Assembly: GCA_026391655.1 (NCBI GenBank)
Contig: JAPLDR010000020.1
Coordinates: forward strand, 1-36,874
DNA from: Bacteroidia bacterium
GTDB taxonomy: Bacteria; Bacteroidota; Bacteroidia; Bacteroidales; Prolixibacteraceae
Direction of reading: 5' to 3'
Length of the DNA stretch: 36,874 nucleotides
In this document: in pieces, positions 25,646 to 34,329 of the stretch
Layout: each line of letters starts with the position of its first letter
Position numbering within the stretch: the stretch's first letter is position 1
Made by a program: the position numbers and the translations under genes
Notes under the pieces: model-generated
Databases searched by the model: none
What the model was told of the DNA's origin: nothing
The model's input: only the letters and a program-made list of their open reading frames with translations

Positions 25646-25653
25646 TATTTTTG
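25646..25653 (+). promoter_or_regulatory. -7 element of the propeller sensor kinase gene
   Basis: TATTTTTG matches TANNTTTG, 44 bases before the GTG start at 25698. No good -33 match is seen at the usual spacing, so the promoter may be weak or activated. It makes the second two-component pair independent of the first. Confidence 0.45.
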
Positions 25654-25697
25654 TAACAATCTATCTATTCTATGCTTAATTCATTAACAGGCAATCT

Positions 25698-28553
25698 GTG
25701 AAATTATCCCTTCTTTGGGTACTACCCATCATTTGTCTGCTGAACCCAATGCCTCTAAAAGCTCAGCAATACAGTTTGCAGCACTTTAGTGTTAATGAAG
25801 GGCTTGTCCAGTCCGATGTCAATAAAATCATTCAGGATAATAAGAAGTATGTCTGGATTGCGACCAATGGCGGAGTAAGCAGATTTGATGGGCTAAAGAT
25901 TAAAAACTACAAGATTCCGATTTCTCAAATAGCCTATGATATTGTTGAAGGAGATCATCATGAGATCTATGTTTTAATGAATAAAGGAATCGGAATACTT
26001 CGCAATGATTCAATTTATTCATACCATTTCGATGCAGATTTGCAGCTAAAGAAATGCAGGAACCTTGTTTTTAATGAAGGTAAGCTATGGATAATCACTA
26101 ATCGAGGAATAACCTATTTTGACGGTAAAAGTTTTCATGTTACTCTCCCGATAAAATGCAATGATTTGAATGCAGTCTGGTTTACTATGGACAACAACAA
26201 AGTAATCTGGATTGAAGATTTAAATCAAAACATCTGGTATACAGCCAATAATAAATTCAAAAGACTTGAAGTTGATGGCCAGGCACTCAGGAACGGACAC
26301 AAAATGGTAGTTTCTCAAAATGGTAACATTTACAGGATTCTTGGGGAAAAATTATTCTTTCTTGAACATTTTGATCAAAAAGAATTAGATTTTCTTCAGC
26401 GAAGTGGTGACTATTGGTATTTTTCTACCCATTCGCAGGTATTCAGAAAAAAAGGAAAAGATATCGATCTTCTTTTCGAAGCCCCTGAAAACGATAAAAT
26501 CAGCGCATTATTTATAGACAAGGAGAAACGATTGTGGATTGGCACCCAGAATGGATTTTATTATTCAAATTCATTGGCTTTTACAAATTATTATATTCCA
26601 AATAAACTCGGCAACCGAATTTGGGGAATTGTTGAAGACAATGATAAAAATTTATGGTTTACTTCGTTCGGCAAGGGATTAACCAAATACAATGGAAGGG
26701 AGTTTCAAAAAATTGAATCCTATAAAAGTATTCTGAACACTGACACTTTCTATATCGGAAGTACCAAAAAGTCAAATGGAAATCTCCTTTTTTCAACGAT
26801 AAAAGGGATTCTTCAATACGATGGCCGGCAATTTTCTAAAGTTGCGAATATACCAGCTCAGATCTATTTGCATATTTATGAGGATGTTGCGAACAAAACA
26901 ATGATTTACGCCGGAGATAACAGTCTGGTTATCTCGACCAAAGACTCAGTAAAAGTATTTGATAATTTGAAATATAACTTGCCACAAATCTTTAATATTT
27001 TCAAAGACAAAAATAATATTTATCGCATGGGAGGTGCAGAAAACACTGTTTTTTTCGATGGGAAAAGCTTTTTACCTCCCGACTCCTTAAAGTTCGGATA
27101 TATAAAAGGGATGTACAGCAATGTGACAGATTTAAAAGGTAACATCTGGATTGCAACAAGATACGGAATAATGATTTATAACTATAAAACCTGTAAACCA
27201 ATATTAACAAATGAAATAGGAGAGGCTGTTTTTGATCTTAAAATGTACCTTGGGAAGATTTATTTCGGAACAATCAAAGGAGTAGGGATGATTGATCCTG
27301 AAAGGTTTTACAAAAACGAAAAGGCCGTCTCGTATTTCGATTTTAATAATGGCTATCAGGGCGAAGAAGTCGTTCAAAACGGAGCAATCATTGCATCCGA
27401 CAGTTCAATCTGGATACCTGCAACAAGAGGTGTAACAAAATTTTCTCCTTCTCGGATTAAAACTGTTAATCACCTCCCTCCGGTTCAGCTGGAATTGTTG
27501 ATCGCGTATGACAAAAATGGCACAAAAAAAAGGGTAACAGGGTATGAACTGAATTTAAACAGGAACATTTTCCTGACCTATGAATACAGAGATATTGAAA
27601 TAAACTATCATTGCATTTTTTTCTCTGATCCCGAGGGAATTACCTATAAATACAAGCTTGAAAACTACGATTACAGCTGGCGTGAGGTTCCATTTAATGT
27701 CAGGAGTCTGAAATACAGTAAACTTCCTGCCGGCGAGTACATTTTTAAAATCAGTGCATTCAATAAAGAGGGAGTTGAGACAGATATTTCCAGTGTGATT
27801 TTTATCAAAATTGCCCATCCATACTGGCAAAAGTGGTGGTTTCGATTATTTTCGTTAATGATTATTATATTTATTGTCTTAGGAATATTCCGAAATTTGA
27901 AAACAAAGGAACGCAAGAAAGCTGAAATCCAACAACAAATATTAAAACTAAAAGCTGATGCTTTGGCCGCTCAGATGAATCCTCATTTTGTGTTTAACTG
28001 CATTAGCTCGATTAACGCACTGATTAATCTGGGAGACAAGCAGGAAGCCACATTATATCTTGGCCGCTTTGCCACGTTACTTCGAAGTGTTCTTAAAAGT
28101 GTAAGAGTAAATGAGATTTCTCTGGAAGAAGAGCTTTTGATGATTGAAAATTACATGCATCTTGAACAGGCAAGATATAGTAATCCATTTAATTACACGG
28201 TAAAACGTCCTGAAGGAATAAGCTCGACATTAATTATGATTCCTCCATTGATCATACAACCATTTATTGAAAACTCGATTTTACATGGTTTTTCCGGACA
28301 CCCTAATTTTGAGAAAAGAATTAATATCTTAGCAGTTATATCAAAAGACCGATTAAAGGTAATTATTAATGACAATGGATTAGGTATTTCACCTGATAAA
28401 CAGCGTGAAACCGGATTGGGAACAAGAATTACCAGAGAACGTATCGCCTTAATTGAAAGTCATGCTCATGTTCAGATTGAATCGCACATTGGTGAAGCTC
28501 ACCACGGAACAACCGTTACAATCGAGGTTCCTTTAAAAATTAAAAAAGATTAA
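25698..28553 (+). CDS. Propeller/Y_Y_Y sensor histidine kinase (LytS-type output)
   Basis: 951 aa. A signal peptide (about 1-22, ending LKAQ) is followed by a periplasmic beta-propeller with two-component-regulator repeats (for example NKKYVWIATNGGVSRFDG, LWIGTQNGFYYSN, NIWIATRYGIMIYN) to about 600, a Y_Y_Y domain (about 640-705), one membrane helix (about 714-732), and a His_kinase/HATPase output with His763 in NPHFVFNCISSIN. The receiver and AraC domains of the hybrid SusR-like sensors are absent; the LytTR regulator that follows replaces them. The start is GTG, since an in-frame stop at 25677 leaves no upstream ATG. Ligand unknown; no polysaccharide-utilisation locus is beside it. Confidence 0.92.
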   Translation: MKLSLLWVLPIICLLNPMPLKAQQYSLQHFSVNEGLVQSDVNKIIQDNKKYVWIATNGGVSRFDGLKIKNYKIPISQIAYDIVEGDHHEIYVLMNKGIGILRNDSIYSYHFDADLQLKKCRNLVFNEGKLWIITNRGITYFDGKSFHVTLPIKCNDLNAVWFTMDNNKVIWIEDLNQNIWYTANNKFKRLEVDGQALRNGHKMVVSQNGNIYRILGEKLFFLEHFDQKELDFLQRSGDYWYFSTHSQVFRKKGKDIDLLFEAPENDKISALFIDKEKRLWIGTQNGFYYSNSLAFTNYYIPNKLGNRIWGIVEDNDKNLWFTSFGKGLTKYNGREFQKIESYKSILNTDTFYIGSTKKSNGNLLFSTIKGILQYDGRQFSKVANIPAQIYLHIYEDVANKTMIYAGDNSLVISTKDSVKVFDNLKYNLPQIFNIFKDKNNIYRMGGAENTVFFDGKSFLPPDSLKFGYIKGMYSNVTDLKGNIWIATRYGIMIYNYKTCKPILTNEIGEAVFDLKMYLGKIYFGTIKGVGMIDPERFYKNEKAVSYFDFNNGYQGEEVVQNGAIIASDSSIWIPATRGVTKFSPSRIKTVNHLPPVQLELLIAYDKNGTKKRVTGYELNLNRNIFLTYEYRDIEINYHCIFFSDPEGITYKYKLENYDYSWREVPFNVRSLKYSKLPAGEYIFKISAFNKEGVETDISSVIFIKIAHPYWQKWWFRLFSLMIIIFIVLGIFRNLKTKERKKAEIQQQILKLKADALAAQMNPHFVFNCISSINALINLGDKQEATLYLGRFATLLRSVLKSVRVNEISLEEELLMIENYMHLEQARYSNPFNYTVKRPEGISSTLIMIPPLIIQPFIENSILHGFSGHPNFEKRINILAVISKDRLKVIINDNGLGISPDKQRETGLGTRITRERIALIESHAHVQIESHIGEAHHGTTVTIEVPLKIKKD

Positions 28554-28556
28554 ATA

Positions 28557-29309
28557 ATGATTAATGCTGTAATCATAGAAGATGAACCGTTACTTGGGAA
28601 AAACCTGGCGATGATGATTAAGACATATTGTCCTGATATAAAAATCGTTGCGCTTATTGATTCAGGAAAAATGGCACTGGATATCCTACCGGTAATACAG
28701 TATGATCTTGTGTTTTCTGATATTCAACTCGGAGATATGGATGCATTCACTTTGTTTGAACAGCTGGAAAATAATAATCAACATATAATTTTTATTACTG
28801 CCCATGACGAATTTGCTTTAAATGCCTTTAAATTAGATGCTATCGACTATCTTTTAAAGCCGATTCTCCCCGAAGATCTTATGCATGCAGTGAATAAAGC
28901 ACTTGATCGGATGGGAAGTAAAGATCAGCTGCCCCCATTGTATGGAGCATTTACTACACAAAAAAGTGGCAAAATATTGATTAAAAGTAACGATGAAATA
29001 CACTTTCTTTCACCTGAAAAGATAATTTATTGTGAAGCCGACGGGGCTTATACAAAAGTTTATCTTGACGACAACAACAGTGATTATAAATTAGTTACTA
29101 CGCATTTGAAAAAAATTGAAGAAGTTCTGCCTAAAAATATTTTTTTCAGAATTCATGATGCCCTCATCGTGAACTGCAATTTTATCGATCACATCAAATA
29201 CCAAAAAAGAATTTGCGTATTGAACCATAATGCCGCAATCGAAAAGACGCAGTTAAAAATTTCTGAGCGAAAATATCCAAGTTTTATTGATTTCCTCAAA
29301 AACAACTGA
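28557..29309 (+). CDS. LytTR-family response regulator
   Basis: 250 aa, receiver plus LytTR domain. The acidic pair E8-D9, phosphoacceptor Asp55 (FSDIQLG) and Lys101 (LLKPI) are present, and the LytTR domain runs from about 140 to 245. It starts 3 bp after the kinase stop codon, so the pair is translationally coupled. It is a paralogue of the regulator at 24875. Confidence 0.93.
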   Translation: MINAVIIEDEPLLGKNLAMMIKTYCPDIKIVALIDSGKMALDILPVIQYDLVFSDIQLGDMDAFTLFEQLENNNQHIIFITAHDEFALNAFKLDAIDYLLKPILPEDLMHAVNKALDRMGSKDQLPPLYGAFTTQKSGKILIKSNDEIHFLSPEKIIYCEADGAYTKVYLDDNNSDYKLVTTHLKKIEEVLPKNIFFRIHDALIVNCNFIDHIKYQKRICVLNHNAAIEKTQLKISERKYPSFIDFLKNN

Positions 29310-29841
29310 TTCCATTTTCCTGTTTACACTTATTGCCAAAATCTCTACGACTGTTGCGGAAAGATTTACGTTTGCCAAGTTGTTGGCGAATAGTAATGAT
29401 ATGCTGTTTAATGCTTGCTTTTTTTGTTGACATTTGCATCGTTTATTTTTAAACAGACCCTAATCGTTCATATATAATCAATCGCCTCTGGCAGGACTAT
29501 GTGTCCTGCCAGAGTTATTAACCCGCCGAAAAAACCATTTCCCTTCATTTCGAAAAACATTATTTGGCTAATAATCAATTCCTCGGTTTTTACGTGACGT
29601 GGGATACGACTTCATCCCCAAACGGAGATACAATTACTTTGGGAAATGCGAAATATGTATGGTCCCGACTCCGGAAAATAAGGAGAGATTCCTGGAATAG
29701 GAATTCCTTTTAATTTAAAAAAACTTACCTATAATCATTCCTGTCTTACCGTTTTGGAATAATCAGGAACAACAAAACTAAAGTTAAGTTTCAATTAATC
29801 AATTATATTATATACCTTTACATATCGGAGTCTGCAGAGTT
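29310..29841. other. Gene-poor segment with hairpin and possible remnants
   Basis: A near-perfect hairpin CTCTGGCAGGAC/GTCCTGCCAGAG (29486-29514, 5-base loop) could end the upstream operon, though no T tract follows. A 44-codon minus-strand frame starts at 29433 (MSTKKASIKQHIITIRQQ, basic). A plus-strand frame without start codon, 29522-29718, reads protein-like (FYVTWDTTSSPNGDTITLGN) and could be a gene fragment. I can name neither. Confidence 0.35.
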
Positions 29842-29842
29842 T

Positions 29843-29871
29843 TTTGAACTTGATGAAAATGTTTATATTTG
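29843..29871 (+). promoter_or_regulatory. Promoter of the TetR gene
   Basis: TTTG (29843-29846) and TATATTTG (29864-29871) fit the Bacteroidota -33/-7 pair with a 17-base spacer, slightly short. The -7 element lies 27 bp before the ATG. Confidence 0.55.
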
Positions 29872-29898
29872 ACCCAATAGTTTTATCAACATTATAGT

Positions 29899-30501
29899 AT
29901 GAGTATCGAGAACAGTAGCATAAAAAGGGACGCTGTAAGAGAGAATATTCTTAAAATAGCTCAGGAGATTTTTAGCAAATACGGATATAAGAAAACTACA
30001 CTTGACGATATTGCCAATGCTGTAAGAAAAGGCAAAAGTTCACTTTATTACTATTTCAACAGTAAAGAGGATCTTTTTCAGGAGGTCATTCAAAAAGAGG
30101 CAGATACTCTGCGCGAAGAGTTATCAAAAGTGCTTCAAAAAGATATCGATCCGGCAGAAAAATTAAGAGATTACGTTATGACCAAAATCACAACTTACCG
30201 GCAACTTGCTAATTTTTATAATGCAATTGAAAACGACTCGGCAGCAGTGGAATTTATCGATAAGATAAAATCACAATACTATCAGGAAGAGATCCGTATG
30301 ATGAAGCGAATCTTGCTTGAAGGAGCTCGTCAGCGAAAATTTATTGTAAAAGATTTTGCACTTGTCGCGATAGGAATTACTACGGCAATCCGTGGACTCG
30401 AAATGCCGCTTTCTGCAGGACCATATCGCTCATCTGACCTTGGAAAAAGTGTCGATTCTATTGTAAAAATAATTTGCTATGGGATAATGAAAAGAGATTA
30501 A
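29899..30501 (+). CDS. TetR/AcrR-family transcriptional regulator
   Basis: 200 aa. The N-terminal helix-turn-helix is clear (ENILKIAQEIFSKYGYKKTT, LDDIANAVRKGKSSLYYYF, NSKEDLFQEVI), followed by a helical ligand-binding domain with no recognisable specificity. TetR proteins usually repress adjacent genes, but there is no gene downstream on the same strand and the next gene is convergent, so its target is unclear. It may regulate itself or distant genes. Confidence 0.9.
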   Translation: MSIENSSIKRDAVRENILKIAQEIFSKYGYKKTTLDDIANAVRKGKSSLYYYFNSKEDLFQEVIQKEADTLREELSKVLQKDIDPAEKLRDYVMTKITTYRQLANFYNAIENDSAAVEFIDKIKSQYYQEEIRMMKRILLEGARQRKFIVKDFALVAIGITTAIRGLEMPLSAGPYRSSDLGKSVDSIVKIICYGIMKRD

Positions 30502-30503
30502 AT

Positions 30504-30572
30504 AATAAAACAAACAGGCCTATACTTTGACAGTAATAAATTATTAGGAATGATAAGCCTGTTTGTTTTATT
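30504..30572. terminator. Long-stem inverted repeat between convergent genes
   Basis: AATAAAACAAACAGGC (30504-30519) is the exact reverse complement of GCCTGTTTGTTTTATT (30557-30572), with 37 bases between. The 16-bp stem ends in a T-rich strand in both directions, suiting a bidirectional terminator between the TetR gene and the GIN-domain pseudogene. The long loop is unusual. Confidence 0.55.
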
Positions 30573-30574
30573 TA

Positions 30575-31082
30575 TTATTTGAAAGAAACGTCACCGCCAC
30601 TCGATTTCTCGACATCCCGTTCTTTGGGATTCCCCCCTACTCTAATATTTCCCCAGCTGCTTGCTTTGGCAATAATTTCATTTACAACCAATACCAAATC
30701 GATATTTCCTCCGCTTGAAGCAGATAGATTGAGCGAGCGAATTCAGTTTCATTTCCATCTTCGATTTTATAGCAGAACCCGAGCTTGATTCCAGCGAATG
30801 GATTGTTTTAAATGAAACATATACCCTCTTCGCAGTAGCGTGGCCAATTGGTTTTTCAGGATAAGTATTCAGTTCTCCATTCGAAACTTCCGTTTTAATA
30901 TTATTCTGAAGGTTGTCATCAGCCTCCACGATTACTTATACTACACAATCCTGTATTAGGATTACCTCTATGCCTGCACTAACCGATATCGACTCAAACA
31001 TTCCAACCAGACGTTCGCTTTTGACCATTTTCCCGCTCCCTTTTATTCCAAATAAACAAGAGACAATGAACATAGAGATCAT
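30575..31082 (-). pseudogene. GIN-domain (DUF2807) lipoprotein pseudogene
   Basis: The translated pieces match the DUF2807 fold: SVSAGIEVILIQ, then VEADDNLQNNIKTEVSNGEL, YVSFKTIHSLESSSGSAIKS and, in another frame, LSASSGGNIDLVL and SSGGDVSFK to the stop at 30575. Two lesions are visible. An in-frame TAA falls between QDCVV and VIVEADD. A 4-bp tandem duplication (GAGCGAGCG on the plus strand, about 30731-30739) shifts the frame; removing one copy restores it. The start lies 8 bp after the DUF4837 gene's stop codon, so the two were probably one operon. Confidence 0.88.
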
Positions 31083-31089
31083 CAGATAG

Positions 31090-32163
31090 TTATTTTATAC
31101 CCGGACTATCCCCACTTTTTGGCAACGGTTCGCCTATCAGGTACATTTCATTAATTTTATCGTTTAATTTCTGATCAGGAAAACTTAAAGAATAAATCAT
31201 CGCTTCGACCTGGCGCAAATAATCGCGTTTATTATACTTTGGCGAGTAAAGATATCCTTCAACAGTTATAACGCGTTTATGTGCTAAATCAAGTGTTGAA
31301 AGGCTTACAAAGGGGCCGCCCATAAAGTCACCTTCAACCTTCCATAATCCCCTTATTTCTACTGAATAATTTCCACTGTTCTTAAATATCTGCGAAACAA
31401 TGAATCTCTTCTCGGTTGACATAAATGAACCGGGAAGAGCTCCAGGGACATTTCGCCGTAGAATAGAATCGCGTTTGTGTAAAAGACTACTTGTCGCAAA
31501 TGCACTATCTGACACATATGGATACCAATAGGCTAAAATTCCCTGACTGGTAAGCGGTGACTCGTATCTTATCCAGACAAAATCAGAAGTATCTTTTACA
31601 ATATCGTAACCTCTTGGAATATTCAGATTAAACCTATGCTTCTTAATCAAAGAGTCAGAAATAGTTTCTTCCTTATACTTACTTTGGGCATACATTGCCA
31701 TTAGCCTCATTTTTTCAGCTCTTAAGATTGTAGCGATAATCATATCCGATTTTTCTGCAAAAATCTTTATAAAAGCAGCCTCATCAGGAGCCTGAACGGA
31801 CACAACGACCTGCGGTTTGGCCCAAACATCGTACTGAATAGTAACAGAAGGTTCTGTCACAGAAGGGAGAATTCGGGTCAAAACAATGTTACGGGTTGTT
31901 TCAAATGTTTTAAAGGCATCGGGCGGAACATTCACAACAGTAAGAATTGGTTCCTCCTGAGGCAGACAAAGTTGTGGCTGCGAGAGATATCTCGAAATGG
32001 TATCACCAACATCTCCGGACCACAATTCTTTAGAGATTACTACAACTGTTTCGCCGGGTTTACCAGTAACACTTTTCATCAACGAAGATCCGTCCCCGCT
32101 GCAAGCCAAAATCATACAAATCAATGAAATGACAAAGATGAAAGGTGTAATTCTTTTTTTCAC
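31090..32163 (-). CDS. DUF4837-family lipoprotein
   Basis: 357 aa. Signal peptide with lipobox (MILAC, Cys21) and a mature part starting SGDGSSLMKSVTGKPGETVVV, which is the DUF4837 family pattern. This family is confined to Bacteroidota and of unknown function; conserved features are VISKELW near the start and the CLPQEEPILTVVNVPPDAF segment. Located between the GIN pseudogene and the tatA genes, all on the same strand. Intact and full length for the family. Confidence 0.88.
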   Translation of the reverse strand: MKKRITPFIFVISLICMILACSGDGSSLMKSVTGKPGETVVVISKELWSGDVGDTISRYLSQPQLCLPQEEPILTVVNVPPDAFKTFETTRNIVLTRILPSVTEPSVTIQYDVWAKPQVVVSVQAPDEAAFIKIFAEKSDMIIATILRAEKMRLMAMYAQSKYKEETISDSLIKKHRFNLNIPRGYDIVKDTSDFVWIRYESPLTSQGILAYWYPYVSDSAFATSSLLHKRDSILRRNVPGALPGSFMSTEKRFIVSQIFKNSGNYSVEIRGLWKVEGDFMGGPFVSLSTLDLAHKRVITVEGYLYSPKYNKRDYLRQVEAMIYSLSFPDQKLNDKINEMYLIGEPLPKSGDSPGIK

Positions 32164-32237
32164 GGTTCAATATTAAATCAGGTCACTAACGAAACTAAAT
32201 TAAGAGAATTTAATACACTTGAAAAATATAATAGAAA

Positions 32238-32263
32238 CCCCGATTCGGACAGCCGAATCAGGG
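32238..32263 (-). terminator. Rho-independent terminator after first tatA
   Basis: On the minus strand CCCTGATTCGG, CTGT and CCGAATCGGGG form an 11-bp stem with one T-G pair, followed by TTTCTATT. It ends the tatA transcript and leaves the DUF4837 gene to its own promoter. Confidence 0.8.
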
Positions 32264-32288
32264 TATAAATATCATTTTAACCAATTTA

Positions 32289-32501
32289 TTATTTTAATGG
32301 TTCCTTCTTGTTTTCGTCTTTTGGACTCTCTTTAGGATTTTCGTCATCCTCCTTTATTGCTTTTTTAAAGTCTTTCATCCCTTTCCCAATGCCACTCATT
32401 AGTTCCGGAATCTTTTTACCTCCAAACATTAGCAATATAACAGCAATAATAAGGACAATTTGCCATGGGCCGACGATTCCTGCAATGATTGATAAACTCA
32501 T
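32289..32501 (-). CDS. tatA: Sec-independent translocase subunit TatA/E (copy 1)
   Basis: 70 aa. One N-terminal membrane helix (about 8-26), the [20 protein letters not shown] hinge and amphipathic helix, then a charged tail. TatA forms the oligomer that lets folded twin-arginine substrates cross the inner membrane with TatC. It is preceded by a second, closely related gene at 32656, with a terminator between them. No tatC is present in the window. Confidence 0.92.
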   Translation of the reverse strand: MSLSIIAGIVGPWQIVLIIAVILLMFGGKKIPELMSGIGKGMKDFKKAIKEDDENPKESPKDENKKEPLK

Positions 32502-32603
32502 AATTCACGTATTTAATCGTTCGTTACAAATATAGTATAAGTTGAATCCTAATTTGAGATATCTGTCCGATTTATTTATTTCACACACATTAAAAGTCAG
32601 CAG

Positions 32604-32635
32604 AAAGCCCCGATCAGATAATTGCTCGGGGCTTT
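32604..32635 (-). terminator. Terminator between the two tatA genes
   Basis: AAAGCCCCGA (32604-32613) and TCGGGGCTTT (32626-32635) form a 10-bp perfect stem with a 12-base loop, T-rich on exit. So the two tatA genes are expected to be separate transcripts. Confidence 0.8.
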
Positions 32636-32655
32636 TGTGAAAGATAAAGATTTGC

Positions 32656-32883
32656 CTATTCTTTCAAAGGTTCTTTTTTATTATCTACTCTCGGAACATC
32701 TTTCGAAGTTGTATCCGGTTTTTCGTCTTCCTCTTTTATAGCCTTCTTGAATTCCTTCATCCCTTTGCCAATTCCGCCCATCAACTCAGGAATTTTTTTA
32801 CCTCCAAACATAAGCAATGCCACAGCAACAATTAAAATAATCTGCCATGGTCCAACTACCCCTGCAATTATTACCAAGTTCAT
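32656..32883 (-). CDS. tatA: Sec-independent translocase subunit TatA/E (copy 2)
   Basis: 75 aa, about 70 percent identical to copy 1 by eye in the helix and hinge ([37 protein letters not shown]), diverging in the tail. It has the same layout of membrane helix, hinge and charged tail. The two copies presumably arose by tandem duplication; one may act as a TatB-like or alternative TatA subunit, but the sequence does not decide this. Confidence 0.9.
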   Translation of the reverse strand: MNLVIIAGVVGPWQIILIVAVALLMFGGKKIPELMGGIGKGMKEFKKAIKEEDEKPDTTSKDVPRVDNKKEPLKE

Positions 32884-32978
32884 AATATCACTTTTAATTT
32901 GTTTCGGTGCAAAAATAGTATTCCCAATGAAACATTATTCTGCAAAGCCCTAAATATTTTACTCTTTAATGTTGTACC

Positions 32979-34316
32979 CTAAAACTTCCCTTGATACCAT
33001 TTCCAAAAATCGTTTCCATTTGCATAAATCAGCAATGAGAAAAGAATAACCATCCCGACAATCTGAGCATACTCAAGAAATTTATCACTCGGTTTTCGTC
33101 CCGTTACAATTTCGAAAAGGAGAAAAAGAACATGGCCTCCGTCAAGTGCAGGAATTGGAAGAATATTCATGACAGCAAGAATAATAGAAAGGAATGCGGT
33201 CAGGTTCCAGAATGATTCCCAATCCCACACACTTGGGAAAATATTCCCAATTGCGATAAATCCACCCAGAGATTCGTATGCTTTTGTTTCGGGAGCAAAA
33301 AGTAACTTGAATTGCTTCAGATAATTACCTACTGCATAATATCCTTTTGAAATCCCGGCTGGAATTGATTCAAAAAAACCATAATTAATTGTCTTAAAAT
33401 CAAATAAACCAACGATATTATATTCCCGTTGTATTCCAAGAACACCTAAAACACCAATATTTACGGGAACCGTTTTTTCAATCCCCCCTCGCTTAATTAA
33501 AACACTGATCGTCTTGCCTTTAGATATAGCCAAGGTATCCGTAAACTGATCATAGAATTGAAAACCAAAACCATTAACATTCAAAATCTCGTCTCCGATT
33601 TCCAGGCCGGCATCCCGCGCAGGGGAATCTTTACCAAATCCGATCACTTTACATGCATACGGAATTCTTAAACTTATAATAAACTTATTGTCTTTTAATA
33701 GTTTAGGAATTATTTCATCTTTAACAGGAATGATAATCGTTTCTTCATTTCGATTTACTTCAATGGTTTTAGCACCGTTAAGTATAATTGCAGAAACTAC
33801 CTTATTGAAATCTTCAACCTCTTTACCGTCGACAGAAATAATTTTGTCACCATTGCGAAGACCCATTTCTTTTCCTGTTTCACTAACAGCTATACCGTAT
33901 TTCGCATTTTTTGTCGGAAGATACTGGTCTCCCCAAACAAAAAGGACAGCAGAATAAAGAACGATTGCAAGAATCAGGTTGAATAAAACTCCTCCGATCA
34001 TAATGATCAATCGCTGCCACGAAGGCTTCGAACGAAATTCCCAGGGTTCAGCGGGCAGTTTCATCTGTTCCTTGTCCATGGACTCGTCAATCATGCCTGA
34101 AATCTTCACATAACCACCCAACGGCAGCCATCCAATACCGTATTCGGTTTCTCCTTTTTGAAATTTAAAAAGTGAAAACCAGGGATCAAAAAAAAGATAA
34201 AACTTTTCAACCCTGCATTTAAATGCTTTGGAGAATATGAAATGTCCAAATTCATGAATAATAACGAGTATCGAGAGACTTAAAAGTAACTGTGCAGCTT
34301 TAATAAGAAAAACCAT
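32979..34316 (-). CDS. rseP: RseP-family site-2 intramembrane protease
   Basis: 445 aa. The zinc site HEFGH is at 21-25 in the first membrane helix and the second metal-ligand motif ALDGGH at 390-395. Two PDZ-like segments (about 125-215 and 220-300) lie between the membrane helices, as in RseP. The protease makes the second cut in anti-sigma factors and also clears signal peptides. It is downstream of dxr (13-bp gap), an order common in Bacteroidota and other bacteria. Confidence 0.94.
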   Translation of the reverse strand: MVFLIKAAQLLLSLSILVIIHEFGHFIFSKAFKCRVEKFYLFFDPWFSLFKFQKGETEYGIGWLPLGGYVKISGMIDESMDKEQMKLPAEPWEFRSKPSWQRLIIMIGGVLFNLILAIVLYSAVLFVWGDQYLPTKNAKYGIAVSETGKEMGLRNGDKIISVDGKEVEDFNKVVSAIILNGAKTIEVNRNEETIIIPVKDEIIPKLLKDNKFIISLRIPYACKVIGFGKDSPARDAGLEIGDEILNVNGFGFQFYDQFTDTLAISKGKTISVLIKRGGIEKTVPVNIGVLGVLGIQREYNIVGLFDFKTINYGFFESIPAGISKGYYAVGNYLKQFKLLFAPETKAYESLGGFIAIGNIFPSVWDWESFWNLTAFLSIILAVMNILPIPALDGGHVLFLLFEIVTGRKPSDKFLEYAQIVGMVILFSLLIYANGNDFWKWYQGKF

Positions 34317-34329
34317 ATGTATAACTATA

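Noticed and set aside
30678-30929. An intact 83-aa protein
   Set aside because: It is the middle part of the GIN-domain pseudogene, bounded by the in-frame stop and the frameshift.
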